From the NCBI RefSeq assembly GCF_910592395.1, contig NC_088317.1, positions 14,384,001 to 14,448,000 on the forward strand: DNA of 64,000 nt, given 5' to 3'. Below the pieces are notes generated by a model, which was not told where the DNA came from, did no database searches, and worked only from the letters and a program-made list of their open reading frames with translations. The translations under genes and the position numbers were made by a program. This document shows, piece after piece, positions 55,801-62,558 of the stretch. Source of the stretch: Lineus longissimus. Lineage: Eukaryota > Nemertea > Pilidiophora > Heteronemertea > Lineidae. Numbering within the stretch: the stretch's first letter is position 1; each line of letters opens with the position of its first letter.

Positions 55801-58800
55801 TTATTTGTGTTTTTTATTTGCAGATACAGTTTTTCGTGTTTCAATTTGTTTTTATTTATGTACGTTCACTTGTTACCATACGTTCCACAGGTATGCGTTT
55901 GATTTGTGATTTTCACCTAGGTGGCGTGTCGTCGTAAGTTGTAGTGTGTACGTCATATGAACTAGTCTATTCAATTTGTCGATTGGTTGCCTTAGAATAA
56001 TTGTGGCGATGCTGCTGATTTGCGGGTGGGGGAATTAAAGATTACTAATTTGGGACTTGATCAGTTCTGAACAATTTCCTTCTTTCAAGACTGTATACTG
56101 TCTGTTTAATTTTCAGTCTTAGTTGAAATATTGTACTATAATCATTGGAATGCTGAAGGGTCGGGAAAAGACTTAGATTTGATTAAGACATGGTTAGAGC
56201 ATGGCACGCATCAATGGCCCTACTTATCATGGTAATGAACAAAATAATATTTCAAGTATTTCCCGCCGGGGACGCTTATTCCATTGTTTCTGTGGTACAT
56301 GTATAAGCAATAATGGCACGCATGTAATCATTGCAAACAAAAAAGTTATGATATCAGAGAAAGTCACGAAACTGTCAAAGTGAGGCTTCAAACAGGCAAA
56401 TTGAATAAGCGACAGCCCTAATACAGTATCAGATAAAGCCTCGTGAAATAATGTTTTTACCGAACAAATAATTTTGACTATTCTATGGGTTGACGTGCAA
56501 TATTTATTTATTCATGCCTCATACCAGTTTTAATAAGTACGGCGCATTATAATTTAAGTCCAGACGGCACCTGGACGGCCAGCCACATAGACAATGACGC
56601 GATGATGTCATCAGTAGAATAATGCCATAGAATAGCAAACATTATCGCATGGCACGTGGCGGTGAATGACGCGACGTGATTGGCCCACGTACTATGATAA
56701 GGTATGATATGATGAAATATTCCTCATTTTCCAGAGAAACCATCCAAGCTGGAGACCAAGGGCAAGAAATACGTTCCTGAGCCCAAAGAGGCCACTGCTG
56801 CAGAGAGCATTGGATACTCCGCTCTGATTTTCGTGATCATTTTCCTCATATTAATCTTTTTGCTAGACCTTACCACTATCTGGAAGGACATACGAATGCT
56901 GAAGTATAACTGTAGACACTTTATGAAGCGGGTCAACTCTAATAAGACGTCGAAACGTGCGGACCTGCAGCCCATTCCCAAGGACTTGAAGGACCAGTGA
57001 TAAACACTTGATAATCCTTGCTTTGATATCAATACTCTGAAAGTTCGTTAAAAAAACACGGGGGGAATTGTTCCAATGCGCATTTTTGGGCAGGAACTTG
57101 CGCATTCTCCCTTTCAGTTTGAGAGTATATAAAGATACATTTTGTGAACTGGTTCGAGAGTAAAATAATGTTAAACATTCCTGCGATTTATTCGCATAAC
57201 GATAAAACATGTGTCATATGCAATGTATAGAATTCGTTGGACATGCATCTGGGTGATTTCGTCGGTCAATATCCCACCCCAACCGTTTTGCTGAGTTTTT
57301 TAATGTCCCCTAGGCCTACTTCTGAAAATAAGATTAAGAAAAAGAAGGTTTTGCCAAAATGGGGTTAAAAAAACGGGATAAAGTCATTTGGGTTTGTACA
57401 TCCACCCTACTGCCAGGTGCCACCCTATTGACTAATTATCTAAGGTGGCTGCATTGCAAAAATGCAACGATTCCTTGAGCGACTTTCTGCAGATTACCTC
57501 AGTCTCTACTATTTAACGTCATGTTATGCAGTCGATTGAAAACGATGCTCCGTTTATTAGCGCGAGGCCAAATTTATCATATTTTGTGAGAGGTGATAGA
57601 AGATGAGTTATTTTCACGAGTATTCCTACCTGTTTTCATAATGCAATGAAACAGTGTGTCTTTAATACCTGCAATGCCAATTAAACAAGGAAGTGACTAT
57701 TTGGCAAGCCCGGCTTGCCAAACAGCGACTTTTTCTTGTCCTGAATGGAGAGCCGAACTCATTAATATTAAAGTAAAGTCTCCAGCTCGCCAAACAGGGT
57801 AGATTTTTTACCTGTTCGGCAAGCCCGGCTGGCCGAACAGTGTGGCTTTTTAGTGCTGTTTGGCAAGCGGCTCTCCAAACAGGACAAAAAAGATGCCTGT
57901 TCGGCGAGCCGCTTGCCAAATAGACCCGGCCATTAAACAATGATAGCAAACAATCAACTTTGATGACGTCAACAATAAATTTTCTTCTCGTGATTTTGTT
58001 CTCGTGTCAACGTCTGGATCTCTATATTGTCCTATCTAATTACGCCAGGTTCATACCACACAAAGCTTCACACCAGCCATCTTGACACAAAAGTTGTGGA
58101 TCCACCCCGCCGACCCAGACTCCGTTACGTATGATCGAGGGGCACGGACGGAGTACTTCTGGTAGTTCCGATCAGAATGGACACCACCTTGCCTTGATGT
58201 GTGTAGTGGTGTAGCGTTAAACAATTTTCCCAAGAACAGAATGACAAGTTCGTTCACTGTCATATTATAGGCGAACCTGGCATACATAACTAAGTAAGGG
58301 CAGATTGCTAGCTACTTCTTTACAAGTAGGCGAAATGAATTCGGCCAATATTCTAGTAAGAATAGTTTGTGTGCATACGTGACAGTAAATACACTTAGCA
58401 GAGTCTTTTGTTTTGAGCACCACCTACAGTACATGCGCATGCCAACAACATTCTCAGTTATGAAGACAGCAAGCGGAAAACATTCTCAGTCACATGAACA
58501 CAACCGACAGATATTCGTGGCAACGAAGCCTTCATTTTATTTTTCCCACACATATTTTTATCCTTAGCCTTTTTTACAATTTCAGCTGGTATGGGGCAGC
58601 CTAACTGCATAACACACACTGATTCATGACTAACTAATTGTGTGTTTTTTTCTTAACCCGCAATTAAGGCAATATAAAGCAGTTCCAAAAGTCATACTGC
58701 TATTCCACGATGTCGTGTTTCGTACACATTCAGCATGGACTCTACACACCAAACTTACACTTGTCAGGAATTGTCCGTACTCCAATGACATAATACACTG

Positions 58801-59358
58801 AACATGTATTTATATTTCTTCAGCATGGGATGGTTTCACACAAACTGTTTACACATCATGCTACCAAGGATCTGCATCTTATCAAGATACACCGGCTATG
58901 TTTTGAAGAGAGTCTTATACCACGAAGTTCAGGATGCTGTTTATTAGGGGGCACATCATATACATACATTATATATACATGTTTAACCGACTTCTTTCAT
59001 TTTCACATTAGACATGTTAGACATTCAACTTTACATTGTCATCATGACATTGTTAATCAAGTAAAAATAAATATCCTCACACCCATGTCATACTCTTACA
59101 GAAAATGAAGCGAAACTCCCAACAAAGGGTAGGAAATACCTACCGCCAGCTAAGGAGTCTCCCAGTGCGGAATCAATAGGCGTTTCGTCCATGCTGTTCA
59201 TGATACTATTCTTTGTGTGCATCGCGCTACTGGACTTGGCAACAATCTGCAAAGACATAAAGATCTGTAGGAACAACCTGAGACATTTCTTCAGGCGATT
59301 TCAAAGCCCAAAGCCACCATCACAACAAAACTTGCAACAACTCATGGCTGCAGACTAG
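16820..59358 (+). CDS. Mosaic membrane receptor: signal peptide, LamG-like, Thr-rich, C-type lectin, 4 sushi, TM
   Basis: Type I membrane protein predicted to bind carbohydrate or other ligands outside the cell. Exons: 16820-16886, 31229-31573, 32021-32335, 38302-38421, 44538-44786, 45144-45353, 46361-46513, 52583-52699, 53040-53225, 53629-53832, 54324-54509, then either 56735-57000 or 59102-59358. Every junction is phase 1 with GT/AG ends. The two forms are 805 and 802 residues. Domains: signal 1-22, LamG-like 23-242, Thr-rich 243-282, C-type lectin 283-435, sushi 436-717, membrane anchor and tail from 718. The first exon is the least certain link because its intron is 14.3 kb and contains another gene on the opposite strand. 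All-phase-1 exons fit a gene built by exon shuffling. I know no named orthologue with this exact order. Confidence 0.75.
18440..18550. repeat. Dispersed repeat, copy 1 (pairs with 30705-30800)
   Basis: ACCATGGTCACCTTCATTTG, CCTTCATAATCA, GGCTAGCT and ACACCCATAAACAAT-like blocks occur in the same order and orientation at 30705-30800. The two copies flank the SRCR gene. Identity is roughly four in five by eye. Confidence 0.65.
19081..19254. mobile_element. MITE with about 40-bp terminal inverted repeats
   Basis: The ends read AGGCCGARGTTACATAGAC followed by YTCATTCGTTCATTTMCC on both sides in opposite orientation. The interior has no ORF. It lies in intron 1 of the mosaic gene. Confidence 0.75.
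19635..19797. mobile_element. TACAGTGGGATCTC-type MITE, copy 1 (reverse)
   Basis: It begins TACAATGGAACCTCCC and contains AAGCGGACACCTC, TTAAGGACAGC and TTAGAGAGGTTTAA, the reverse of blocks in the copy at 21543-21723. The far end is decayed. Confidence 0.65.
20781..30018 (-). CDS. Scavenger-receptor-like type I membrane protein: 3 SRCR, CUB, TM, tyrosine-rich tail (700 aa)
   Basis: Predicted cell-surface receptor of the scavenger-receptor cysteine-rich family. Minus-strand coding exons, 5' to 3': 30018-29967, 29438-29273, 28847-28675, 28192-28033, 27585-27419, 26982-26823, 26119-25938, 25208-24867, 24563-24402, 22151-22070, 21237-20781. All have GT/AG ends, phases agree throughout, and the sum is 2103 nt. 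Residues 1-17 are a signal peptide. SRCR1 is 18-130, SRCR2 131-239, SRCR3 240-353 ([20 protein letters not shown]), CUB 354-467, Thr/Pro linker 468-521, TM about 526-547, tail 550-700. Each SRCR has six cysteines and is split over two exons, the known group-A arrangement. The CUB keeps only one cysteine pair. The tail has several tyrosine motifs. A LINE lies in intron 9. The likely role is pathogen or debris recognition with signalling, by inference from family. Confidence 0.88.
21543..21723. mobile_element. TACAGTGGGATCTC-type MITE, copy 2
   Basis: It starts TACAGTAGAATCTC and ends GAGATCCCACTGTA, near-perfect inverted ends. The inside has TGTCCTTAATAGAGAGGTG and TCAGAGAGGTTAAATTGAAT. It lies in intron 10 of the SRCR gene. 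Copy 1 at 19635-19797 is in the opposite orientation. Confidence 0.75.
22430..22778. repeat. 349-bp direct repeat, left copy (LINE target duplication)
   Basis: Identical by eye to 24087-24435. It contains the last 20 or so bases of SRCR-gene exon 9 with its donor, followed by intron sequence. This left copy has lost the exon's 5' part and acceptor, so it should be spliced out as intron. Confidence 0.92.
22779..24086 (-). mobile_element. 5'-truncated non-LTR retrotransposon (LINE) with partial reverse transcriptase
   Basis: The minus-strand frame begins inside the reverse transcriptase at the first catalytic motif ([11 protein letters not shown]). It continues with [20 protein letters not shown] and the LFADDSKM box, then the thumb and a C-terminal region ([21 protein letters not shown]), and stops at 22955. 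A short 3' UTR ends in an AATAAATAAATA-type tail next to 22779. The endonuclease and first half of the polymerase are missing. This type belongs to the CR1/Jockey-like LINE group in broad terms. The frame is intact and the flanking repeats are identical, so insertion is recent. Confidence 0.92.
24087..24435. repeat. 349-bp direct repeat, right copy (LINE target duplication)
   Basis: The second identical copy, directly 3' of SRCR-gene exon 9 coding sequence on the minus strand. It supplies the exon's last bases and the donor at 24402/24401 (CACCAG then GTGAGT), so the transcript can still splice normally. Confidence 0.92.
24451..24548 (-). repeat. 30-bp coding minisatellite in the SRCR-gene stalk
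   Basis: Three identical 30-bp units plus a partial fourth encode the 10-residue repeat [10 protein letters not shown] in the Thr/Pro-rich stalk between CUB and the membrane helix. Perfect identity between units points to recent expansion or homogenisation. Confidence 0.92.
26442..26475. repeat. AATC-type simple repeat
   Basis: TCAATCAATC and TCTCAATCAATC motifs repeat in the intron between SRCR3 exons 26982-26823 and 26119-25938. Confidence 0.85.
28401..28636. mobile_element. MITE with TGGCAAGCC ends, copy 2, next to an SRCR exon
   Basis: Starts TGGCAAGCCATTTGTCCAAT and ends with the inverted ATTGGACAAACGGCTTGCCA. The A/T-rich inside has repeating AAAACC and CAGTTTTT motifs like 656-904. 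It fills half of intron 3 and ends 38 bases from the donor of exon 28847-28675. Confidence 0.78.
30019..31228. other. Region upstream of the SRCR gene, within intron 1 of the mosaic gene
   Basis: It should contain the minus-strand promoter of the SRCR gene, but no TATA box close to 30018 is evident. The dispersed repeat at 30705-30800 is the only recognisable element. I found no closer signal-peptide exon for the LamG-like exons here. Confidence 0.5.
31229..32335 (+). CDS. LamG/concanavalin-like domain exons of the mosaic receptor
   Basis: Two exons (31229-31573 and 32021-32335) encode about 220 residues starting [19 protein letters not shown], typical of the laminin-G-3/concanavalin-like fold (FWPLN then a Gly-rich turn). 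Later come [20 protein letters not shown] and [10 protein letters not shown], the repeated beta strands expected there. The intron between them carries a minus-strand SINE. This module usually binds sugars, proteins or steroids; the ligand here is unknown. Confidence 0.8.
31600..31825 (-). mobile_element. tRNA-derived SINE, 5'-truncated
   Basis: On the minus strand, AGAGTCGGCCTCATGATCAA leads to the Pol III B-box-like GGTCGCGGGTTCGACTCCC. The body then has AAAGCGCTTTGAGCAGGGAA and AAGCGCTATATCAGAACTC, and the tail is ATTATCATTATC. The paired GCGCTTTGAG / GCGCTATAT motifs are typical of the 3' part of widespread animal SINEs. It lies between the two LamG-like exons. Confidence 0.75.
33170..33390. 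mobile_element. Imperfect inverted-repeat element
   Basis: CCAACACAAATATGCACC near 33226 pairs with GGTTCATATTTGTGTTGG near 33320. The pairing continues outward with A/T-rich CCTTTAAAAA and CTTTTAGAA-like ends. It is probably a decayed MITE. Confidence 0.45.
37700..37825. mobile_element. MITE, GTAGACGCTATTTAGCCGG family, copy B
   Basis: GTCGACTCTATTTAGCCGG pairs with the right end CCGGCTTAATAGCATCTCC followed by ACAGTATG. The same ends occur at 12060-12212 and 43667-43785. Confidence 0.6.
38302..38421 (+). CDS. Thr-rich linker exon of the mosaic receptor
   Basis: A 120-bp phase-1 exon with a clear acceptor (CTGTTTACAG) and donor (GTACGT). It encodes about 40 residues, more than half of them Thr, Ala, Pro or Glu ([20 protein letters not shown]). 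It probably forms an O-glycosylated stalk between the LamG-like and lectin domains. Confidence 0.75.
38422..40991. other. Intron region after the Thr-rich exon
   Basis: AT-rich DNA with no supported exon. Imperfect repeats of an 'atctatacggagtggta' type lie just after the exon (38450-38690), with several ATACACTTCT motifs. A B-box-like tRNA-Ser-similar fragment is at 40542-40625 (minus) but is not a convincing tRNA. Confidence 0.45.
40992..41043 (+). CDS. Possible alternative first exon with signal peptide
   Basis: ATG at 40992 starts [17 protein letters not shown], a short positive-then-hydrophobic leader. It is followed at once by a splice donor (ACAG then GTGGGT) in phase 1, the same phase as every downstream exon. 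Joined to the micro-exon at 41743 or to the lectin exon, it would give a secreted or membrane form lacking the LamG-like domain. A longer in-frame start at 40836 also exists. No promoter motif was identified. Confidence 0.5.
41421..41592. mobile_element. MITE with CCCCAGCGGTYATTT inverted repeats
   Basis: The left end GCCGGTGGAAAATTACGCCC / CCCCAGCGGTTATTT pairs with the right end AAATGACCGCTGGGG / TTATTTTCCCGCAGC. It is about 170 bp and non-coding, upstream of the micro-exon. Confidence 0.65.
41743..41760 (+). CDS. Possible 18-bp micro-exon
   Basis: A strong pyrimidine tract and acceptor (TTTTCTGCTTTACAG) precede 18 bases that end in a consensus donor (CTG then GTAAGT). It is phase 1 at both ends and adds six residues (SKYFTG plus a split codon) between a leader or Thr-rich exon and the lectin exons. 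The call rests on splice signals only. Confidence 0.45.
42022..42104 (-). mobile_element. tRNA-like SINE head
   Basis: On the minus strand, GCAGACGAGCGTCTTACTGA, ending at TCAGAAGCTC, leads to the B-box-like GTGAGTTCGAGGC, as in many invertebrate tRNA-derived SINEs. A hairpin (TTGACAGTT...AACTGTCAA) follows. No complete acceptor stem is present, so it is not a functional tRNA. Confidence 0.5.
43667..43785. mobile_element. MITE, GTAGACGCTATTTAGCCGG family, copy C
   Basis: CATACTGGATTGTGTAGACG with CTATTTGGCCGG pairs with AAGCTAAAACGCGTCTACC followed by CAGTATG. This is the best-preserved of three copies. It lies 0.75 kb upstream of the lectin exon. Confidence 0.7.
44538..45353 (+). CDS. C-type lectin domain exons of the mosaic receptor
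   Basis: Two exons (44538-44786, 45144-45353) encode a full C-type lectin-like domain. It starts at the NCYRLF strand, has the [11 protein letters not shown] helix, and ends [17 protein letters not shown]. The Ca2+-site-2 loop reads QPD, a motif usually linked with galactose-type binding. The later WND is WNS here, so Ca2+ binding may be altered. The first strand WIGL position is WVYG. Four conserved cysteines are present. Confidence 0.88.
45877..46069. mobile_element. MITE with CCCGGTGTAAAAG ends
   Basis: CCCGGTGTAAAAGGAATG at the left and its inverse CATTTCTTTTACACCGGG at the right bound 193 bp, with further pairing inward (GGACGTCC / GGGACTTG). It lies between the lectin and sushi exons. 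Confidence 0.72.
46361..54509 (+). CDS. Sushi (CCP) domain exons of the mosaic receptor
   Basis: Sushi 1 is split over 46361-46513 (two cysteines, [10 protein letters not shown]) and 52583-52699 (CEFPGKWA...PC). Sushi 2 is 53040-53225 (KCDNGYFY, then W and C). Sushi 3 is 53629-53832 ([11 protein letters not shown]). Sushi 4 is 54324-54509 ([13 protein letters not shown]). Sushi 2-4 each have the four-cysteine pattern with a Trp before the last Cys and are single exons. Sushi 1 has an unusually long gap between Cys 2 and Cys 3. These modules mediate protein contacts in complement-like and adhesion proteins. Confidence 0.87.
47293..47337 (+). CDS. Weak candidate Thr-rich 45-bp exon
   Basis: After ACAATACAG, 45 bases encode [13 protein letters not shown] in phase 1 and end at a GTAGGA donor. 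The phase fits the mosaic gene. The acceptor lacks a pyrimidine tract, and the position would interrupt the split sushi 1, so it may be a fossil exon or chance. Confidence 0.22.
47986..48015. repeat. CCAT microsatellite
   Basis: About seven perfect CCAT units in a long intron of the mosaic gene. Confidence 0.95.
50108..50185. repeat. Short tandem repeat AAATATCTGCCGCAAGGC
   Basis: Four units of 21-23 bp with the shared core AAATATCTGCCG(C/A)AAGGC lie within the candidate dispersed element. They keep open frames only by chance. Confidence 0.85.
50693..51008. mobile_element. Fold-back element with nested 46-bp hairpin repeats
   Basis: Terminal inverted repeats of about 80 bp (TTCTCCTGAATTGTTTC, AGGGTGG, GGTTAACGCGTAAA and their complements) enclose four tandem 46-bp units (50744-50927). 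Each unit contains CTTAGCTG and CAGCTAAAG and can fold into its own stem-loop. No ORF is present. Confidence 0.85.
51009..52582. other. Intron 3' part before the second half of sushi 1
   Basis: Ordinary AT-rich intron. ORFs at 51852-52327 lack domains. The acceptor tract CTTTCTTTTCAG ends it. Confidence 0.5.
54697..55082. mobile_element. Harbinger-like MITE with TAA target duplication
   Basis: The ends AGCCCGTAGCACACTAGCCG and CGGCTAGTGTGCTGCGGGCT are inverted and flanked on both sides by TAA (54694-54696, 55083-55085). A 3-bp TWA duplication is typical of PIF/Harbinger elements. The inside is rich in CGCCAACTT/GGCG-type motifs and non-coding. It lies between sushi 4 and terminal exon A. Confidence 0.78.
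55086..56734. other. Intron before terminal exon A
   Basis: No supported exon or complete element. A long T-rich stretch (55500-55900) and an ORF at 56201-56383 without recognisable domain are the only notable contents. Confidence 0.5.
56735..57000 (+). CDS. Terminal exon A: transmembrane helix and tail
   Basis: The acceptor CATTTTCCAG leads into a Lys-rich stalk, a conserved AESIG, a hydrophobic helix ([17 protein letters not shown]) and a basic tail ([19 protein letters not shown]) ending at TGA. It joins in phase with sushi 4. It is about 31% to 45% similar by eye to exon B at 59102, with shared residues concentrated around the helix and the KDI and RHF motifs. Confidence 0.85.
57697..57923. 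mobile_element. Fold-back MITE with TTTGGCAAGC ends
   Basis: CTATTTGGCAAGC at 57697 and GCTTGCCAAATAG ending at 57923 are exact complements. The inside holds further GGCAAGCC/GGCTTGCC and CTGTTCGGC pairs, giving a nested fold-back. The GGCAAGC core is shared with elements at 28401 and 59462. Confidence 0.75.
57924..59101. other. DNA between the two terminal exons
   Basis: No sushi or stalk exon is visible, and no start of a separate gene. AATAAA at 57974 could serve terminal exon A. Confidence 0.5.
59102..59358 (+). CDS. Terminal exon B: alternative transmembrane helix and tail
   Basis: A diverged duplicate of terminal exon A, again phase 1, with its own acceptor (CATACTCTTACAG) and a TAG stop. 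It keeps KYLP, SAESIG, the helix ending LLDLATI, KDI and RHFFRR, but has a different C-terminus ([11 protein letters not shown]). No further sushi exon lies between A and B, so the likeliest use is alternative last-exon choice. Read-through into a second gene is less likely. Confidence 0.78.
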
Positions 59359-59461
59359 GTAGTTGGTGTATTTTTCATTTAATTCCAAAAAATCACTCTT
59401 TTTATGCATGCTACACCAACTCAGAATCAAAATGCACAGCTATTTGCATATATATCATGTA

Positions 59462-60400
59462 TGGCAAGCCAAAGCGGAATTTATTCAAGACTTTAGAATT
59501 ACCATTCAAGAAGTTAAATATAAGTTCAAGAAGGAAATACATGTTCAAGACTAAAATATGTTCAACCTTGAATAAAATATGTTCAACCTTGAATAAAATA
59601 TGTCCAACCTTGAACAAAATATATTCAACCTTGAACAAAATATATTCAAGACTCACGTGACCATATTCAAGACGCACGTGACCACAAAATTGATGACGTA
59701 GTTGCTCATGTTTTGATGCTTTACGGACTTTCCCGAACCCGCGTCCAGACTTTCCCGAACTCATGGTACTTGTGTTGCGTTTCGGAGCTCGAATTGTTCG
59801 CACGAGGTTTTGACACATGGTTGTACACGTACCTAGCCGCCTACACCTGACATGTACTGTAATCCTACACATCATGACATGGATGCCGAGTGAATGTCAG
59901 AGTCGATACATGTTTCACAGACATATCAGGCAAATTATAGGTTCAAAATGCGCAATGCCTCTCACCTTTCATTCTTAAGGTCGACACCACTGTATCGGAT
60001 TCTCGTTGTCTTTTGACATGTTTGAGTGTTTAGGCTATACAGGCAATCAATCATGTCGTGAAACAGAACGCATCAGAAGTACCACAGATTCTACGCTCTA
60101 CGTCATCAATTTTGTGGTCACGTGCGTCTTGAATATGGTCACGTGAGTCTTGAATATGGTCACGTGAGTCTTGAATATATTTTGTTCAAGGTTGAATATA
60201 TTTTGTTCAAGGTTGGACATATTTTATTCAAGGTTGAACATATTTTATTCAAGGTTGAACATATTTTATTTAAGGTTGAAAACATTTGATTCAAGGTTGA
60301 ACATATTTTAGTCTTGAACATATATTTCCTTCTTGAACTTATATTTAACTTCTTGAATGGTTATTCTAAAGTCTTGAATAAATTCCGCTTTGGCTTGCCA
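59462..60400. mobile_element. 939-bp fold-back transposon with long minisatellite-bearing inverted repeats
   Basis: It starts TGGCAAGCCAAAGCGGAATT and ends with the exact inverse, flanked by TA on both sides, as in mariner-type insertions. The arms (about 59462-59701 and 60098-60400) are mirror images. Each contains about five copies of a roughly 21-bp motif (TTGAATAAAATATGTTCAAC) and CACGTGACC repeats. The middle about 400 bp is single-copy with no transposase frame. Confidence 0.88.
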
Positions 60401-60482
60401 TAATCATGTATATTAAAGCCATCACCAGCCTTGTTAAAGCACATTCTTTTCCGTGAAATAACGATACTTGATGATGTCACAC

Positions 60483-60519
60483 AATATTTTACTTATAATG
60501 TCATTATAAGTAAAATATT
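60483..60519. repeat. 37-bp near-perfect palindrome
   Basis: AATATTTTACTTATAATG, one T, then its exact reverse complement. A second small palindrome (CAATGACATG/TTGTCATTG) follows directly. The origin is unknown. Confidence 0.9.
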
Positions 60520-60770
60520 CGACAATGACATGTTGTCATTGCCGACACTGTACATGTGTATATGCCCAACATCTCTCCGTTACAAATTCAATTAAATTTG
60601 TAAAAGTTTGATTGATTAATTAATTTCGAGATATTTTTTTAGAATCTAGATTGTGTAATAAATTGTTGTGAACTGATGTGTGTTCTACTTCTTCACTCAG
60701 TCTGATCACCTGTACGTGTCAGATTATCTTGACGTCTGCCAAGACCACATTAAAGCTTCAAGTATTCCAG

Positions 60771-61000
60771 TTTGCATAATTCTTATGTACTCATTTTTTG
60801 ATGGGGATCAGAGCAGACCAATTCGTGATCTTATTAACCTTTGCTGCGTCCATATGGCCGGATTTTTTTCCCAATGTATTCCAGTATTCCAGTTTGCATA
60901 ATTTTTATGTATTCATTTTTTGATGAGGATCTGAGCAGAATAATTGGTGATCTTATTGACCCTTGCTGCGTCCATATGGTCGTTTTTTTGCAATGTATCA
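60771..61000. repeat. Two tandem 122-bp units at the right-arm edge
   Basis: TTTGCATAATTYTTATGTAY with CATTTTTTGATG, GATCTTATT and GCTGCGTCCATATGG recurs with a 122-bp spacing. The left arm holds only one unit (about 15870-15960, reverse). Confidence 0.75.
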
Positions 61001-61327
61001 CATTCTGAACAATAAAATGTGCACGTGCTGTATACATGTACGATGGCAATGTGTTTCTTTCTACATGTAGCTTCGAAAAGGGGCCAAGCATTAAGTACCA
61101 CTAAGTATACATTAGATCTCTAATCCATACTTGGTACCACGTACATGTGTAGACACAATTTTGCAATTTTTCGGTATCACCTCCTCTTGTATGCATGCGT
61201 GCGCTATAGAGCCAAGACGCCAACCCTCGCAAACGATCGTGTATGTAATTTATGGCACGGTTGGTGTCGTCATGCTGTATAGTAAAACGCCGTGACACGT
61301 CTTTCTGTGCAAAGGAAAGTTGATAAT

Positions 61328-61691
61328 AGCATGCCGCGAAGTTACTATTTATAGCTCACAAGATCATTTGCATAAGATATTGATGACGTTTTATTCACGT
61401 GACAGGCGGACATCGACACTTATTTCTACGCATTTGAGCTTATTCCAAAGTAAATTATCTTTGACCCTGCATTGTTTTTAGCATGAATGATACCATAGAG
61501 TCAGAGAGTGAAATATTCAGAACAATTATGTAGTATTTCCAACACTCGGACATGTGCCAGATTGAATCTAACTGCCCAAGTCAGAAAGCCTGAATCCATT
61601 ACGAAACCGCATTTTGTCCGACATTGCCTGTAATTCAGCAATGGGGAAATAGAGGGCAGCAGCTGCAGTGACGTCACCTTCGCGGAATGCT
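61328..61691. mobile_element. MITE inserted after the segmental duplication
   Basis: AGCATGCCGCGAAG at the left and CTTCGCGGAATGCT at the right are inverted ends of a 364-bp block. The other arm (about 15570-15590) runs straight across this site, so the left arm shows the empty target. Flanking ATAAT/ATTAT suggests a short A/T target duplication. Confidence 0.85.
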
Positions 61692-62474
61692 ATTATCGAA
61701 ACCAATAAACTGTAAAATTAAGCCTTTTAACTTGATCTTGTTCATGTATTTAGTGACATGTTACGGCGAATAAAAAAGTTCAAATCATTGTTTTAATCGC
61801 CCCCCTCGCCGCCCACCATCTCACACACACGCACGCGTACTCAAACAATACAAATGCCCTCCCAACGGTCGCATTTGAATCATATTTTTGCCTCCAACTT
61901 GAGCACAAGACGACCAGTTTTCTTGTGAAATGGATTTTCATGCAAAGGGGTACGTACACGTTCCGCAAGTATCAAAATCCATTTCTTAGGAGCAATATTT
62001 CTTTTTAATAAGTAAATTACATGTAGTATACGAGTAGTAAAACAAGTCAAAGTTCTTACTGAACGAGGGTAAAACCTCAATGCATTTACCTCTTTATCCC
62101 CTTATCCCCCGCTCTGCAGGGATGTGGCACAGCCGGAATTACACTTTAAACGTGTTGTATGAAAATAAATGCTTTTGTTTCTATATATCGTAAGAATATA
62201 CAATCACATGTTTACAGTCACACACTCCCAAGGTATGACGAACAACATTATGTTGCTTGGTGGCAGGTGCACTGGCCTTAGGCCTTTGCGCACCGTTTCC
62301 AACCCAACGGCGCTAGATGGCGGCTTCTGAATACATTTTCTTTGTTTGGCCAGGCTGCTTCATACTGAAACGACCTACGAATCATTACAGTATATCCTTG
62401 CAACTTGACACGACGAACCGGCTGTCCACGTGGGCTGTTCTCCGTATTTCATTAATACCGCGAATGCCCATGAT

Positions 62475-62502
62475 GGAAGCGATCGGATCCCGCCATAAAA
62501 TT
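62475..62502 (+). promoter_or_regulatory. Conserved upstream block with TATA-like ATAAAAT, copy 2
   Basis: GGAAGCGATCGGATCCCGCC then ATAAAATT, 57 bases before the ATG, matches 14805-14832 of the left arm in reverse. Confidence 0.5.
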
Positions 62503-62558
62503 TGAAGTGCAAAGGACAAATTCTCTATCAATGGTAACTTCCTGCACCTTGTTTTCAA

